64,000 nt of DNA from Novosphingobium sp. 9 (GTDB lineage: Bacteria > Pseudomonadota > Alphaproteobacteria > Sphingomonadales > Sphingomonadaceae): assembly GCF_025340265.1 (NCBI RefSeq), contig NZ_CP022707.1, positions 1,860,501-1,924,500 on the forward strand, written 5' to 3'. The translations under genes were made by a program, and so were the position numbers. The notes under the pieces were generated by a model. That model was not told where the DNA came from, ran no database searches, and saw only the letters and a list, made by a program, of their open reading frames with translations. Position 1 is the stretch's first letter. Every line of letters begins with the position of its first letter. Below, piece by piece: positions 25,757-34,637 of this stretch.

Positions 25757-26087
25757 TTTCCTAAGAGCCGGCCCTTGATGGCAGTCGTTGCGAACAGCTC
25801 CGCCGATGCCCCTATCGGCGTGTGGCTGCGATGGCCGCTGTCTTATGGCACGCAACACGCGTTCAAGCGGCAGCTTAAGCCAAGTCGTGGGTCATCCGTC
25901 GCTCCCGCACGTCTTGTCCGACATGAAGGGACGAGACGTGCCTCATTTCCGACAGCTGTGCTTTAACCACCCGTCCCGATCTGCTTTTGAGTAGAGTTAT
26001 CGCCTCTAGTCCGTTGCCTTGATTGGCTTTTCGGTTCTGTGGCGACCGCTTTATCCTTAATGAAAAGTAACGGGGGGATAACCTCAG
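25757..26087. other. Intergenic region with a conserved-looking hairpin
   Basis: A 331-nt gap between tRNA-Ser and the two-TM protein gene with no convincing reading frame. It contains an inverted repeat at 25908-25919 and 25929-25940 (CACGTCTTGTCC / GGACGAGACGTG, 9-nt loop, one T-G pair) without a T-run. The 3' end holds the likely promoter and a GGGGGG run ahead of the next start. Confidence 0.4.
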
Positions 26088-26924
26088 ATGAAAACCGATT
26101 TCGACCTTCCCAGCCTTGCGGGCGTGCTGCCCGACAGACCGATCGGAGTGCGCAATCCCGGCCTCGCCGACCGCTATCGCATGGTCTTCATCGCGATCAT
26201 CATGGGCATTGTGGCCATCGGAACGGCGATTGTCGTGTGGCCGGGGCTCTATCGCGACTTCCAGATCAAGCTCGATCCGGTGGAAGTGACCGACGCTTCG
26301 CTCGCCAGCAGCGAATGTCGGTCCAAGCGCATGACGGTGAACTGCAAGGCGGGCATTGCCTATACCGCGCCTGACGGTACGACCGCGATCAAGGACGTCG
26401 ATTTCTCGTTCATCTATATCGGTGGCGGTGACTACGAGACCACTGTCGTCGCCCAGCGCGGACACCCTGAAAACATGACGCTTTCGCTTGCCATCGACGA
26501 GTTCTGGAACCGCGCGCTCGGCTCGCTGGCGATCGTCGTACTGCTGGGCGTGGTCTCGGTACTGCTGATCCGCCGCCACTTCCACATGGCCGCGACTTAC
26601 AAGGGCATCAAGGGCGCGGCAAAGCTGGAGCCGGTCTGGGCGCGTGTCACCCATCGCATGAAGAAGCGGGGCAAGGATCGCATTACCTATGCGCCTGTCA
26701 CCGGTCGCAAGACGCGCCTTTCGGTCGTCTCGCTGTTCCGCAAGACCGAGACGCCGTGGATGCATTTCGTGCCGATGTACAACGAGACTTTCGTGCTTGC
26801 CGTGCGCCACCCCGATGCGCCGTTGCCGATCATGCTCGACGAGGCCTTCGATCGCCTCGACCTGACGGCAGAGGAAGTGCAGGCCGCCCGCGCCGCGCGC
26901 GATGCGATGTTCCCCGAGAGCTGA
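26088..26924 (+). CDS. Two-TM membrane protein of unknown function
   Basis: A 278-residue protein. A short cytoplasmic N-terminus leads to helix 1 (about 32-52). A periplasmic region of about 90 residues follows, with two Cys (77 and 86) that could form a disulfide. Helix 2 (about 143-161) and a basic cytoplasmic tail (KKRGKDRITYAPVTGRKTR) end the protein. I do not recognise a family. It stands alone between a tRNA and the convergent TonB receptor, and is followed by a shared terminator. Confidence 0.75.
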   Translation: MKTDFDLPSLAGVLPDRPIGVRNPGLADRYRMVFIAIIMGIVAIGTAIVVWPGLYRDFQIKLDPVEVTDASLASSECRSKRMTVNCKAGIAYTAPDGTTAIKDVDFSFIYIGGGDYETTVVAQRGHPENMTLSLAIDEFWNRALGSLAIVVLLGVVSVLLIRRHFHMAATYKGIKGAAKLEPVWARVTHRMKKRGKDRITYAPVTGRKTRLSVVSLFRKTETPWMHFVPMYNETFVLAVRHPDAPLPIMLDEAFDRLDLTAEEVQAARAARDAMFPES

Positions 26925-26951
26925 TCGCCCCTTTTCACGGGACGGTAATGC

Positions 26952-26990
26952 AAAAGAGCCGGGGGACCTCGCTGGTTCCCCGGCTCTTTT
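26952..26990. terminator. Bidirectional terminator between the two-TM gene and the TonB receptor
   Basis: A 13-bp perfect stem (AAAAGAGCCGGGG at 26952-26964, its complement at 26978-26990) has a T-run on the plus strand and an A-rich left flank. It serves the plus-strand gene and the convergent receptor gene. Confidence 0.85.
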
Positions 26991-27011
26991 TTGTGCGACC
27001 TTCAGGCTCGA

Positions 27012-29636
27012 TCAGAACTTGAAGCGGGCGCCGAACTCGAAAGTACGGTCGTAAGTGCGGGTATCACGCGGTGTCACACTGGTCTCACCGGTAGATCCCG
27101 TACCGACGAAGTAGTCGTGATAGGTACGGTCGGTGATGTTCGTGGCGTTGAAGGTCAGCGTCACGTTTTGCGTCAGATCGTAGCTTGCCGAGAAGTCGAG
27201 CTGCCCGGTCGGCTTGACCATGATCGTGTTGCCCTGCACGCCGCCCGAATTGTAGCTGTCGACATAGCTCGAACGCCAGTTGTACGCGAGGCGAGCCGAG
27301 ATGCCGTACTTCTCGTACATGGCGACGGCATTGTACGACCAGTGCGAGACATCGGGAACGCGCTCGCGCCCGCCGTTGATCGGATCCTCGACGGTGCCGT
27401 CGCTGTAAGTACCGTTCAACTGCACGCCGAGGCCGCTGAAGGCGCCCGGCAGGAAGTCGAAGAACTGCTGATAAGCCACTTCCACGCCATAGAGCTTACC
27501 GTCATGCGTGTTGCGCGGACGGCTGACGAGATACTTGTTGCCATCGATATATTCGTCCGCTGAGTAGGTGACGATATAGCCGTCGATCGAGCGATAGAAC
27601 CCGGCTGCCGTCAGCGAGGTCGAGCGCGAGGGGTAGAACTCCAGGCTGGCGTCGTAGGCGGTCGACTTGATTGGCGTGAGGTCCGGGTTGCCGCCCGAGC
27701 CGCTGCCATAGTAGCCGCCATTAAGGCCGGTGTCGCCGCTTGGCGCGTAGCTCACCAGCGGGTTGAGCGAGGCGAACTCGGGACGGGTAACCGTTTTGCC
27801 CCAGGCCAGACGCAGGAACAGGTTGTCCGCCAGTTCCGCCTTCGCATTGATGCTGGGCAGCACGTTCAGGTAATTCTGCTTCGAGCCCACGGTGCCGCCG
27901 ACCAGTCGCTCCACGGTGTTGACGACACGCGCGCCGCCGACGCCCGTGACCGGGATCGAGCCGAGGTTGAAGCCGTACTGGAACTGGCCGTAGAACGCAT
28001 AGGTATCTTCGGTGTCAGCGAAATAGTTGTTGGGATCGTAGGCAGGATCGCCATCGGCACGGCCGAACAGTTCACGGATCGCGTCGGTGTGGCTGAGCAG
28101 GTAGTCCGGATCCATCGTCAGGTACTGGCCCACGCCAAGGGCGCCCTTGACGAGGCCGGTCGGCGAGGTGGTGTAGGCATCGCTCGACAGCATATCGAGC
28201 GTTGTCGTGCCATCGGAGGCATACTGCGTCGAGGTGGTCGCCTGCGAGACGACCTCGCGATGCGTGAAGCGCGTGCCGATCTTGATGTTCTTGAAGAACC
28301 CATCGCCGGTGTCGACCTTGAGATCGTTGCGCCAGGCCCACTGCTTGCTGGTGGCGAGCGAGTGATTGTCGAACAGGTTGCGCAAGGTGTAGTTCGACGG
28401 GTCGGTCATATCGACGCCCGAAATATCGACGTTCGGCGTGCCGCCATGATCGTAATCGATCGTCATCGACGGCGCGTTGAACGACGTATCAACGATGACG
28501 TTACGATCCTTGATCTTGCTGTAGTTGTACGTCAGCTCGGACGAGATCGTCACGTTGCCGCTGTTCCAGCGCGCACCCAGATTGCCCTGATAGTTCTGCG
28601 TCTGGTCAAGGTATGCCTGCATGCTGGTCAGCGTGTAGGCGTTGGTTGTTGTCGTGCTCTGGGCAAGGAAATCGTAATCGTCGTAGGGCGTCGTCGAGGT
28701 GATCGTGCCCGCCCCCGGAATGCCGATGAAGTAGCTGTTGTTATAGAGATTGCGGTACTTGGTGTAGAGCCCGTCCGCGTGGATTTCGAGGTTCGAACTG
28801 GGGCGCCACTGGTAGGCGACGTTCACGCCGGTCCGTTCGCGGTCGCCGCCGGCATAGATGCCGCCAACGGTATTGGGGATGGCGACTGGATCGCCGGTGC
28901 TGACATAGTCGAACGCGTCCTGATCCTGGTACTTGCGGCGGTTGTACGAGACCGAGACCAGCAGGCCCATTTCGCCAAGGCCAGTCTGCCAGCGATCGCT
29001 GACGAGCGCGCTGCCAACGTAGCTGCCCTTGTCCGACTGGTCGGAGTAGATGCCGCGGATACCGCCTGCCACATGCAGTCCGTCGCTGAAATCGAACGGA
29101 CGGCGCAGGCGCACGTCGATGACACCGGCGACGCCGCCCTCGATCAGATCGGGCGTACTGGTCTTGTAGACGTCGACCCCGTTGACGAGTTCGGCAGGAA
29201 TATCGCCCAGCGATACGGCACGGCCCGTTCCGGTGAAAGTCTCCAAGCCGTTGACCAGCGTGGCAGCGTTGGGAAGGCCGCGGATCTGGACCGAGCTGGC
29301 TTCACCTGCGGCGCGGGTGATCTGCACGCCGGTTACGCGCTGGAGCGCGTCGGACACGGTGTTGTCCGGCAATTTGCCGATGTCTTCGGCCACGATCGAA
29401 TCGACGATGTTGATCGCGTTCTTCTTGATGTTCTCGGCCGACATCAGCGAGGCGCGCACGCCCGTCACGATGATTTCCGAGTTGTCCGTCGGTGCGGCTG
29501 CGGTCGCGGCGCTGTCGGCGGAATCGCCGCCGGACTGCGCGGTTGCGTTGACCTGCGCGGTTTGCGCCTGCGCGACGCCGCTCATGCCGAGCGCAAGGAC
29601 CGATGCTGTGCAGAATACGAATGGCCGGAACGCCAT
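27012..29636 (-). CDS. TonB-dependent receptor (TIGR01782-like)
   Basis: An 874-residue outer-membrane receptor for active uptake. It has a signal peptide ending AQAQ, a TonB-box-like EIIVTGVRASL, a plug domain (IVAEDIGKLPDNTVSDALQRVTGVQITR, then GLPNAATLVNGLE) and a 22-strand barrel ending in Phe (ARFKF). The plug wording matches the Xanthomonas/Caulobacter TonB subfamily often used for glycan fragments. No degradation or transport genes lie beside it, so the ligand cannot be inferred. GGGAGGGTG precedes the ATG. Confidence 0.95.
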   Translation of the reverse strand: MAFRPFVFCTASVLALGMSGVAQAQTAQVNATAQSGGDSADSAATAAAPTDNSEIIVTGVRASLMSAENIKKNAINIVDSIVAEDIGKLPDNTVSDALQRVTGVQITRAAGEASSVQIRGLPNAATLVNGLETFTGTGRAVSLGDIPAELVNGVDVYKTSTPDLIEGGVAGVIDVRLRRPFDFSDGLHVAGGIRGIYSDQSDKGSYVGSALVSDRWQTGLGEMGLLVSVSYNRRKYQDQDAFDYVSTGDPVAIPNTVGGIYAGGDRERTGVNVAYQWRPSSNLEIHADGLYTKYRNLYNNSYFIGIPGAGTITSTTPYDDYDFLAQSTTTTNAYTLTSMQAYLDQTQNYQGNLGARWNSGNVTISSELTYNYSKIKDRNVIVDTSFNAPSMTIDYDHGGTPNVDISGVDMTDPSNYTLRNLFDNHSLATSKQWAWRNDLKVDTGDGFFKNIKIGTRFTHREVVSQATTSTQYASDGTTTLDMLSSDAYTTSPTGLVKGALGVGQYLTMDPDYLLSHTDAIRELFGRADGDPAYDPNNYFADTEDTYAFYGQFQYGFNLGSIPVTGVGGARVVNTVERLVGGTVGSKQNYLNVLPSINAKAELADNLFLRLAWGKTVTRPEFASLNPLVSYAPSGDTGLNGGYYGSGSGGNPDLTPIKSTAYDASLEFYPSRSTSLTAAGFYRSIDGYIVTYSADEYIDGNKYLVSRPRNTHDGKLYGVEVAYQQFFDFLPGAFSGLGVQLNGTYSDGTVEDPINGGRERVPDVSHWSYNAVAMYEKYGISARLAYNWRSSYVDSYNSGGVQGNTIMVKPTGQLDFSASYDLTQNVTLTFNATNITDRTYHDYFVGTGSTGETSVTPRDTRTYDRTFEFGARFKF

Positions 29637-29793
29637 AAATCACCCTCCCAATGTGAGGGGCAGGCTTTCCCGGTCCCCTCAGACTCGCTTTTTGCGAGCG
29701 CATTTGTCGGAGTTAATTCCTTCCCGAAGATTTCATCTTTGTTGCAACATAACGCAAAATTCGCGCGCATCTGTCGCACATACTTACATCGGG

Positions 29794-29850
29794 AAGGAGG
29801 TGGGCAGCGTCATGGCCGGGATGAGCCGCGGATTTCTGCAATATCTGTAG
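29794..29850 (+). other. Possible 12-codon leader ORF with a strong ribosome-binding site
   Basis: AAGGAGGT (29794-29801), a full anti-SD match, is followed by a 12-codon frame starting ATG 29812 and ending TAG at 29850 (MAGMSRGFLQYL). It lies upstream of the small secreted protein gene and divergent from the receptor. It may be a leader peptide or chance. The rest of the 299-nt gap shows only AT-rich, promoter-like sequence. Confidence 0.25.
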
Positions 29851-29935
29851 GACAAGATGGCTTTGAAACGGATGCAAGGATCGTGACATGGAGGCGATCT
29901 CGTGTCAGCCTCGACAGGATCAGTCAGGAGATGCG

Positions 29936-30304
29936 ATGTTCGAAATTCTGGCCTCCGTTATCATCATGATCGGCGCCACTCCTCCCGATCCCGCCGTCGC
30001 GGCACGGCATGCTCTCGCTCGCCAGGACTATCGACTGGCAGGTGTCTTGCAATACGGCTTGTTTCAGCCGAAAGGCGTATGGTATTCTTATGGCCTGAAA
30101 TGCGAGGCGCTTCCCGATACAAAGCCCGAAACGATCTATGCTTACGGGTACGGCGTGTCAGATGCGATTGAAGTGGGAGCGCTCGATGGTTATGCCAAAC
30201 AGAAGCATTTCCTGATCGCCTACAACTGGGCGCTTCTGGATAGTGGCAAGCTGCCGGTGTCATGGCGCTGCGTAAAGGATGAGCATCCGAAGTCGGTATT
30301 CTGA
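29936..30304 (+). CDS. Small secreted protein of unknown function
   Basis: A 122-residue product. The start at 29936 has AGGAG 5 nt upstream and gives a hydrophobic N-terminus (MFEILASVIIMIGATPPDP) like a short signal peptide. The mature part is rich in Tyr and has Cys in LKCEAL and SWRCVKDEH, possibly a disulfide. Composition is less GC-biased than the neighbours. No family recognised. It lies between the divergent TonB receptor and convergent cobT. Confidence 0.6.
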   Translation: MFEILASVIIMIGATPPDPAVAARHALARQDYRLAGVLQYGLFQPKGVWYSYGLKCEALPDTKPETIYAYGYGVSDAIEVGALDGYAKQKHFLIAYNWALLDSGKLPVSWRCVKDEHPKSVF

Positions 30305-30320
30305 TCGTCGTGTTTACGAG

Positions 30321-30344
30321 AGGCGAGAGAGTTTCCCCTCGCCT
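30321..30344. terminator. Weak hairpin between the small secreted gene and cobT
   Basis: Arms AGGCGAG (30321-30327) and CTCGCCT (30338-30344) pair over a 10-nt loop in the 52-nt gap between two convergent genes. There is no clear T-run, so termination is only a possibility. Confidence 0.3.
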
Positions 30345-30356
30345 GCCCCCTATGCC

Positions 30357-32171
30357 TCACTCTTCCTCGAAGAGGTCCGCCAACTGCTCGATCATCGTGC
30401 CGCCGAGTTGCTCGACATCCATGATCGTCACCGCGCGGCGATAGTAGCGCGTCACGTCGTGGCCGATGCCGATGGCGACGAGCTGGACCGGAGACTTGCT
30501 CTCGATCCACTGGATCACCTTGCGCAAGTGCGCCTCCAGATAGCCTGCCGAGTTCACCGAGAGCGTCGAATCGTCGACCGGCGCACCGTCCGAGATCACC
30601 ATCAGGATACGACGGTCTTCCTGCCGGGCGAGCATGCGGTTGTGCGCCCAGAGCAGCGCCTCACCGTCGATGTTCTCCTTCAGCAGCCCTTCGCGCATCA
30701 TCAGGCCAAGGTTGCGGCGCGCGCGGCGCCACGGCTCGTCGGCCTTCTTGTAGATGATGTGACGCAAGTCGTTGAGGCGGCCGGGATGCACCGGCTTGCC
30801 ATTGGCCAGCCAGGTCTCGCGGCTCTGCCCGCCCTTCCATGCGCGGGTGGTGAAGCCCAGAATCTCGACCTTGACGCCGCAGCGTTCCAGCGTGCGGGCC
30901 AGCACATCGGCGCTGATCGCGGCGATCGAGATCGGCCGTCCGCGCATCGAGCCGGAGTTGTCGAGCAGCAGCGTGACGACGGTATCCTTGAACTCGACGT
31001 CGCGCTCGATCTTGTAGGACAGCGAACTGCCCGGCGAGACGACCACGCGGGCAAGACGCGCGGCATCGAGCAGGCCTTCTTCCTGATCGAAGTCCCACGA
31101 GCGGTTCTGCTGCGCCATCAGGCGGCGCTGCAACCGGTTCGCCAGCTTGGTGACGAGGCCTTGCAGGCCCTTCAACTGCGCGTCGAGATAGGCGCGCAGG
31201 CGGGTGAGTTCCTCCTCGTCGCACAACTCGTGCGCGGCGACCACTTCGTCGAAGGCCTCGGTGAAGACCTGATAGTCGAAACCGTCGGGAATATCGGTCC
31301 ACTGGCGATTGGGGCGCACGGGCATCATGCCCTCCTCGCCCTCGTCGCCTTCCTGGCCGTCCTCGACGTCATCGGGCATGTCGCCCTCGGCCTCGGCGTC
31401 GCCCTGATCCTCGCCGCGGACCGGCTCGGTCGACATTTCGGCGGGCTGCTGCTGCTCCCCGCTCTCGTCGCCCTGCTCGTCCTGCTCGGTCTCTTCGTCG
31501 CCGTCGATGTCCTCCGAATCCTCAGGGGGCATGTCCAGCTCGTCGACGCGCGTCATTTCGAGGTGACGCAGCATGTCGAGCGAGAGCGACTGGAAGGCCT
31601 TCTGGTCCGACAGCGAGTTCGCCAGCGCCTCGAAATCCTCGCCCGCCTTCTCCTCGATCCAGCGACGGCGCATGGCGACACCTTCGGCAGCGACCTCGGG
31701 GATCGGCTCGCCGGTCAGCCGCTCGCGCAGCAGCAACGCCAGCGCGGTCGGCATCGGCACTTCGTCGGGCGACTTGGCGCGGGTAATCGGATCGCTGGCA
31801 ATCCGCACATCGAGCGCCGCATTCAGATTGTCGCGCATGCCGTCGAAACGGTTGGCACCCATGGCCTCGTAGCGCACCGCCTCGACGGCATCGTAGCAGG
31901 CGCGTGCCGAAGGTTCGACGGGCGCGTTGCGGGCGTGCAGCTTTTCGTCGTGGTGGCGCAGGCGCAGCGCGAAACTGTCGGCAAAGCCGCGCAGCTGCGC
32001 CGCCTGATCCGCCGGCAGGCTGCGGGCGGGCAGCGGCAGGCGGAAGGTTCCTCCGGTCTGGCTCGGCGCGTCGGACGTCCAGTTGACCTCGATCTCGGTC
32101 TCGTCGGCAATGGCGCGCGCGGCGCCTGCCAGTGCGGCCTTGAAGCGGTCTGCCGGTGTCTCTTCGCTCAA
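30357..32171 (-). CDS. cobT: Cobaltochelatase subunit CobT
   Basis: CobT is the large AAA-partner subunit of the aerobic CobNST cobaltochelatase in vitamin B12 synthesis. The 604-residue protein has an N-terminal CobT domain and a long acidic Asp/Glu-rich linker (about residues 215-285). A C-terminal von Willebrand A domain carries the MIDAS motif in [13 protein letters not shown]. These features are characteristic. Neither cobS nor cobN is in this window. The fructose-6-phosphate-aldolase-like gene upstream is unrelated. Confidence 0.96.
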   Translation of the reverse strand: MSEETPADRFKAALAGAARAIADETEIEVNWTSDAPSQTGGTFRLPLPARSLPADQAAQLRGFADSFALRLRHHDEKLHARNAPVEPSARACYDAVEAVRYEAMGANRFDGMRDNLNAALDVRIASDPITRAKSPDEVPMPTALALLLRERLTGEPIPEVAAEGVAMRRRWIEEKAGEDFEALANSLSDQKAFQSLSLDMLRHLEMTRVDELDMPPEDSEDIDGDEETEQDEQGDESGEQQQPAEMSTEPVRGEDQGDAEAEGDMPDDVEDGQEGDEGEEGMMPVRPNRQWTDIPDGFDYQVFTEAFDEVVAAHELCDEEELTRLRAYLDAQLKGLQGLVTKLANRLQRRLMAQQNRSWDFDQEEGLLDAARLARVVVSPGSSLSYKIERDVEFKDTVVTLLLDNSGSMRGRPISIAAISADVLARTLERCGVKVEILGFTTRAWKGGQSRETWLANGKPVHPGRLNDLRHIIYKKADEPWRRARRNLGLMMREGLLKENIDGEALLWAHNRMLARQEDRRILMVISDGAPVDDSTLSVNSAGYLEAHLRKVIQWIESKSPVQLVAIGIGHDVTRYYRRAVTIMDVEQLGGTMIEQLADLFEEE

Positions 32172-32217
32172 AACGGGGGAACCTTCGTATTTACAATTAG
32201 CTAGGCCGACCTCTTGA

Positions 32218-32248
32218 GATCAGATCGACCTTTCCGGATCAGATCGAC
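32218..32248. repeat. 12-bp direct repeat at the 3' end of the transaldolase gene
   Basis: GATCAGATCGAC occurs at 32218-32229 and again at 32237-32248. The second copy contains the gene's stop codon. This looks like a small tandem duplication; no function is evident. Confidence 0.6.
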
Positions 32249-32889
32249 TGGCCGGTCTTCGCCCAGTCGGCCAGGAAGCCCTCGATGCCCTTTTCGGTCA
32301 GAACGTGCTTGAACAGGTTCTTAATGACCGAGGGCGGCATCGTGGCGACATCGGCGCCGATCTTCGCACACTGGAGGAGGTGGATCGGGTGACGCACCGA
32401 TGCCGCGAGAATCTGGGTCTCGTAGGCGTAGTTGTCATAGATGATGCGGATATCCTCGATCAGCTGGATGCCGTCGAAGCCGTTGTCGTCATGGCGACCG
32501 ATGAAGGGCGAGATGAAGGTTGCCCCTGCCTTGGCGGCGAGCAGCGCCTGGTTGGCCGAGAAGCACAGCGTCACGTTGACCTGCGTGCCGTCCGAGGTCA
32601 GCGCCTTGCAGGTCTTGAGACCGTCGATCGTCAGCGGCACCTTGATGCACACGTTGTCGGCGATCTTGCGCAGCTTTTCCGCCTCGCGCATCATCCCTGC
32701 GTGGTCGAGCGCGACGACTTCGGCGGAAACCGGACCGTCCACCAGCGCGCAGATTTCCTTGGTCACTTCGATGAAGTCACGACCCGACTTGGCGATCAGC
32801 GAGGGGTTGGTGGTCACGCCGTCGAGCAGGCCGGTTTCGGCAAGCTCCTTGATGTCGGCGATTTCGGCGGTGTCGACAAAGAACTTCAT
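32239..32889 (-). CDS. fsa: Fructose-6-phosphate aldolase/transaldolase-like protein (TalC/FSA family)
   Basis: A 216-residue small transaldolase, a decameric TIM barrel in known relatives. It has [16 protein letters not shown] at the start, [13 protein letters not shown], the Schiff-base Lys in [10 protein letters not shown], and [28 protein letters not shown]. Family members act as transaldolase in the pentose phosphate pathway or as fructose-6-phosphate aldolase. With no other transaldolase visible, transaldolase is the likelier role. ATG 32889 gives the canonical N-terminus. Confidence 0.93.
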   Translation of the reverse strand: MKFFVDTAEIADIKELAETGLLDGVTTNPSLIAKSGRDFIEVTKEICALVDGPVSAEVVALDHAGMMREAEKLRKIADNVCIKVPLTIDGLKTCKALTSDGTQVNVTLCFSANQALLAAKAGATFISPFIGRHDDNGFDGIQLIEDIRIIYDNYAYETQILAASVRHPIHLLQCAKIGADVATMPPSVIKNLFKHVLTEKGIEGFLADWAKTGQSI

Positions 32890-33070
32890 GGCTCGGGAAA
32901 CATCCTGCTGCGAAAGCCGGTTCACTGGCAGGCGCAGGACAGGAGTGCCCGGCCCGCAAGACCCGGCTTCGATGGGTTTGCGATTCTGGCCCCGCTATAG
33001 GCGTCCCGCGTGCGCGGGGCTACCCCGTGTAAGGCTGATCCGCGTGAGAGATGCCGTCGGGCCAAGCGGC

Positions 33071-33700
33071 TCAGACGGCAGTATGCATCGGTTCGGTATC
33101 GAGTTCGCCGGGGTGCGCCTTCAGCTCGGCCTCGTTCGCCGCGATCGTGCGCCACAGCGCATCGGCGGCATCGTGCGCCAGTTGCTGCTGCATGGCGAGC
33201 GAAATGCTGCTGCCATTACCGATGATCGTATAGAGGTTGGAGAACAGTACGTTGTCCAGTGAAGCGCCGAACCCGCGTCGCATGAAGGCGCTGATCGACA
33301 TCTGCCCGCGATAGGCCTGCCGTCCATATTTCATCGGCAGGCGCTCGGCCGCATCCATCAGCACCGGCTGCGCTTCGAGAATGGCCTTGTAGGCATAGTC
33401 GTTGAGCTGGCGCTGAAGCGCGGGATCGTTCGAGGCCGAGGCGGGCTGCGTCCCGGAAAGGCGCGGAATGGCGAGCCGGTAGCGGCTGTCCCAGAATCCG
33501 TTCGCACTGGCAAGCTGGGCATAGCTGCGCTCGATCGAGAGCGTCAGCAGGCGCCGCCCGGTCAGCGTCGGGCCGGAATGCACCATCGAGGCGGCACAGC
33601 CGGACAGAAGCCCCGCCGCAAGCAGCCCGCCACCGGCGAGTACGGCTCGCCGCGTTGTTTTCTTCAGGTCTAAGACCTGCTCGAAACCGACTGTCGTCAT
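33071..33700 (-). CDS. DUF4197 lipoprotein, copy 1
   Basis: A 209-residue lipoprotein. Basic KKTTRRAVLAGGG precedes a hydrophobic stretch and the lipobox LLSGC. The rest is DUF4197 with the helical YAQLASANGFWDS, RLAIPRLSG and ALWRTIAANEAEL segments. ATG 33700 has GAGGGG just upstream. It is adjacent to and homologous with the next gene, indicating a tandem duplication that has diverged widely. Function unknown; periplasmic side presumed. Confidence 0.85.
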   Translation of the reverse strand: MTTVGFEQVLDLKKTTRRAVLAGGGLLAAGLLSGCAASMVHSGPTLTGRRLLTLSIERSYAQLASANGFWDSRYRLAIPRLSGTQPASASNDPALQRQLNDYAYKAILEAQPVLMDAAERLPMKYGRQAYRGQMSISAFMRRGFGASLDNVLFSNLYTIIGNGSSISLAMQQQLAHDAADALWRTIAANEAELKAHPGELDTEPMHTAV

Positions 33701-33783
33701 TCCCCTCAACCCTCCGCCACGCATCTTTGGTGGCGCAGGGCTAGGAAGAACTCGTTTCGTCGCGATGGCGCGTTCGTTTCACC

Positions 33784-33818
33784 GCATAACAGTCAAGTAT
33801 CACTGTGTAACGTTATGC
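33784..33818. repeat. Nested inverted repeats between the two DUF4197 genes
   Basis: GCATAAC (33784-33790) and GTTATGC (33812-33818) are inverted. Inside, ACAGT (33789-33793) and ACTGT (33802-33806) are inverted too. The element lies in the 133-nt gap upstream of copy 1 and may be an operator or a weak hairpin. Confidence 0.35.
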
Positions 33819-33833
33819 AGCGAAGGCAATCGG

Positions 33834-34586
33834 TTATCGGCGATGCAGAGCGGCGGCCAGCATGGCGTTACCGCCAGCGGTGGGATCGTCGCGAACCTGT
33901 CCTTCGGCGGCTCCGATCTCGTACCAGATCGCATTGTCGGCCCCGAGTGCGAGGGCATGTGCCGCGTCGGTGATCGTCACGCCCGAAACCGCCGCCATGG
34001 CCCTGGCCAGCACCGGATCGTTACTGGCCTGCATGGCCTGTTCGAGCGCTGGGATCATCGTGTTGACCAGCGCTGGCCCCATCTGCTGGCGCAAGTCGCT
34101 GCTGGCGGCAGTGCGCCCCGCAGTAAGCAGCGCGTCGGGCTTGGCAAAGGTCGCCTCGTCGATCGCGCGTTCGATCAGCGGCCTGGCGACTTTCGCACCG
34201 GCCTCGGCGAAGGTGTTGAGCCGGTGCGCAAGGTCGTTGCGGAATTTTGCCGAGCGCAGCGCATTGTTGCGGGTGCGACCGGGGCGCTGGAACAGCACCG
34301 GCAGGCCGATCTGTGCGACCGGGCTGTTCCAGAAGCCGTCCGGCTGGCTGAGCTGCGCAAAGGCACGGGCGCTGGCGAGGTGCAGAAGTGCGCGCACGGC
34401 ACCCTCGTTCGCTGGCGGCGGCCCTGCCCTATGCGGGCGGGAGCCGCCTTCGTTCGTCACGCAGCCGGTCAGGGCCACGGCGAGGCCCGCTGCAGCAAAA
34501 CCCAGCACGCTGCGGCGTGCGATGATCGCCTCGGGTCCGAAAAACGCGCCTTGCGCGGTGAAATTGTTACGCGATCCCCAGTTCAC
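33834..34586 (-). CDS. DUF4197 lipoprotein, copy 2
   Basis: A 250-residue lipoprotein with RRSVLGFAAAGLAVALTGC as signal and lipobox. It then shows DUF4197 sequence that parallels copy 1: FAQLSQPDGFWNS, IGLPVLFQRPG, AIDEATFAKPDALLTAG, DNAIWYEIGAAEGQ. I chose GTG 34586 because GGAG lies 6 nt before it; a GTG at 34610 adds 8 residues. It is divergent from priA, with 51 nt between starts. Function unknown. Confidence 0.85.
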   Translation of the reverse strand: MNWGSRNNFTAQGAFFGPEAIIARRSVLGFAAAGLAVALTGCVTNEGGSRPHRAGPPPANEGAVRALLHLASARAFAQLSQPDGFWNSPVAQIGLPVLFQRPGRTRNNALRSAKFRNDLAHRLNTFAEAGAKVARPLIERAIDEATFAKPDALLTAGRTAASSDLRQQMGPALVNTMIPALEQAMQASNDPVLARAMAAVSGVTITDAAHALALGADNAIWYEIGAAEGQVRDDPTAGGNAMLAAALHRR

Positions 34587-34637
34587 AATGCCCTCCTGCT
34601 TCACGAACACCCGATGCGGTGCCTATATCGACGCGAC

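Noticed and set aside
28089..29969. A 626-codon plus-strand frame opposite the TonB receptor
   Set aside because: Composition and lack of any motif mark it as an antisense shadow of the receptor.
30279..32204. A 641-codon plus-strand frame opposite cobT
   Set aside because: It is a GC-rich antisense shadow; the minus-strand protein has all CobT motifs and the plus-strand product has none.
27012..34586. A vitamin B12 uptake or synthesis cluster around cobT and the TonB receptor
   Set aside because: No cobalamin riboswitch, cobS or cobN, and the receptor resembles the TIGR01782 group, not BtuB.
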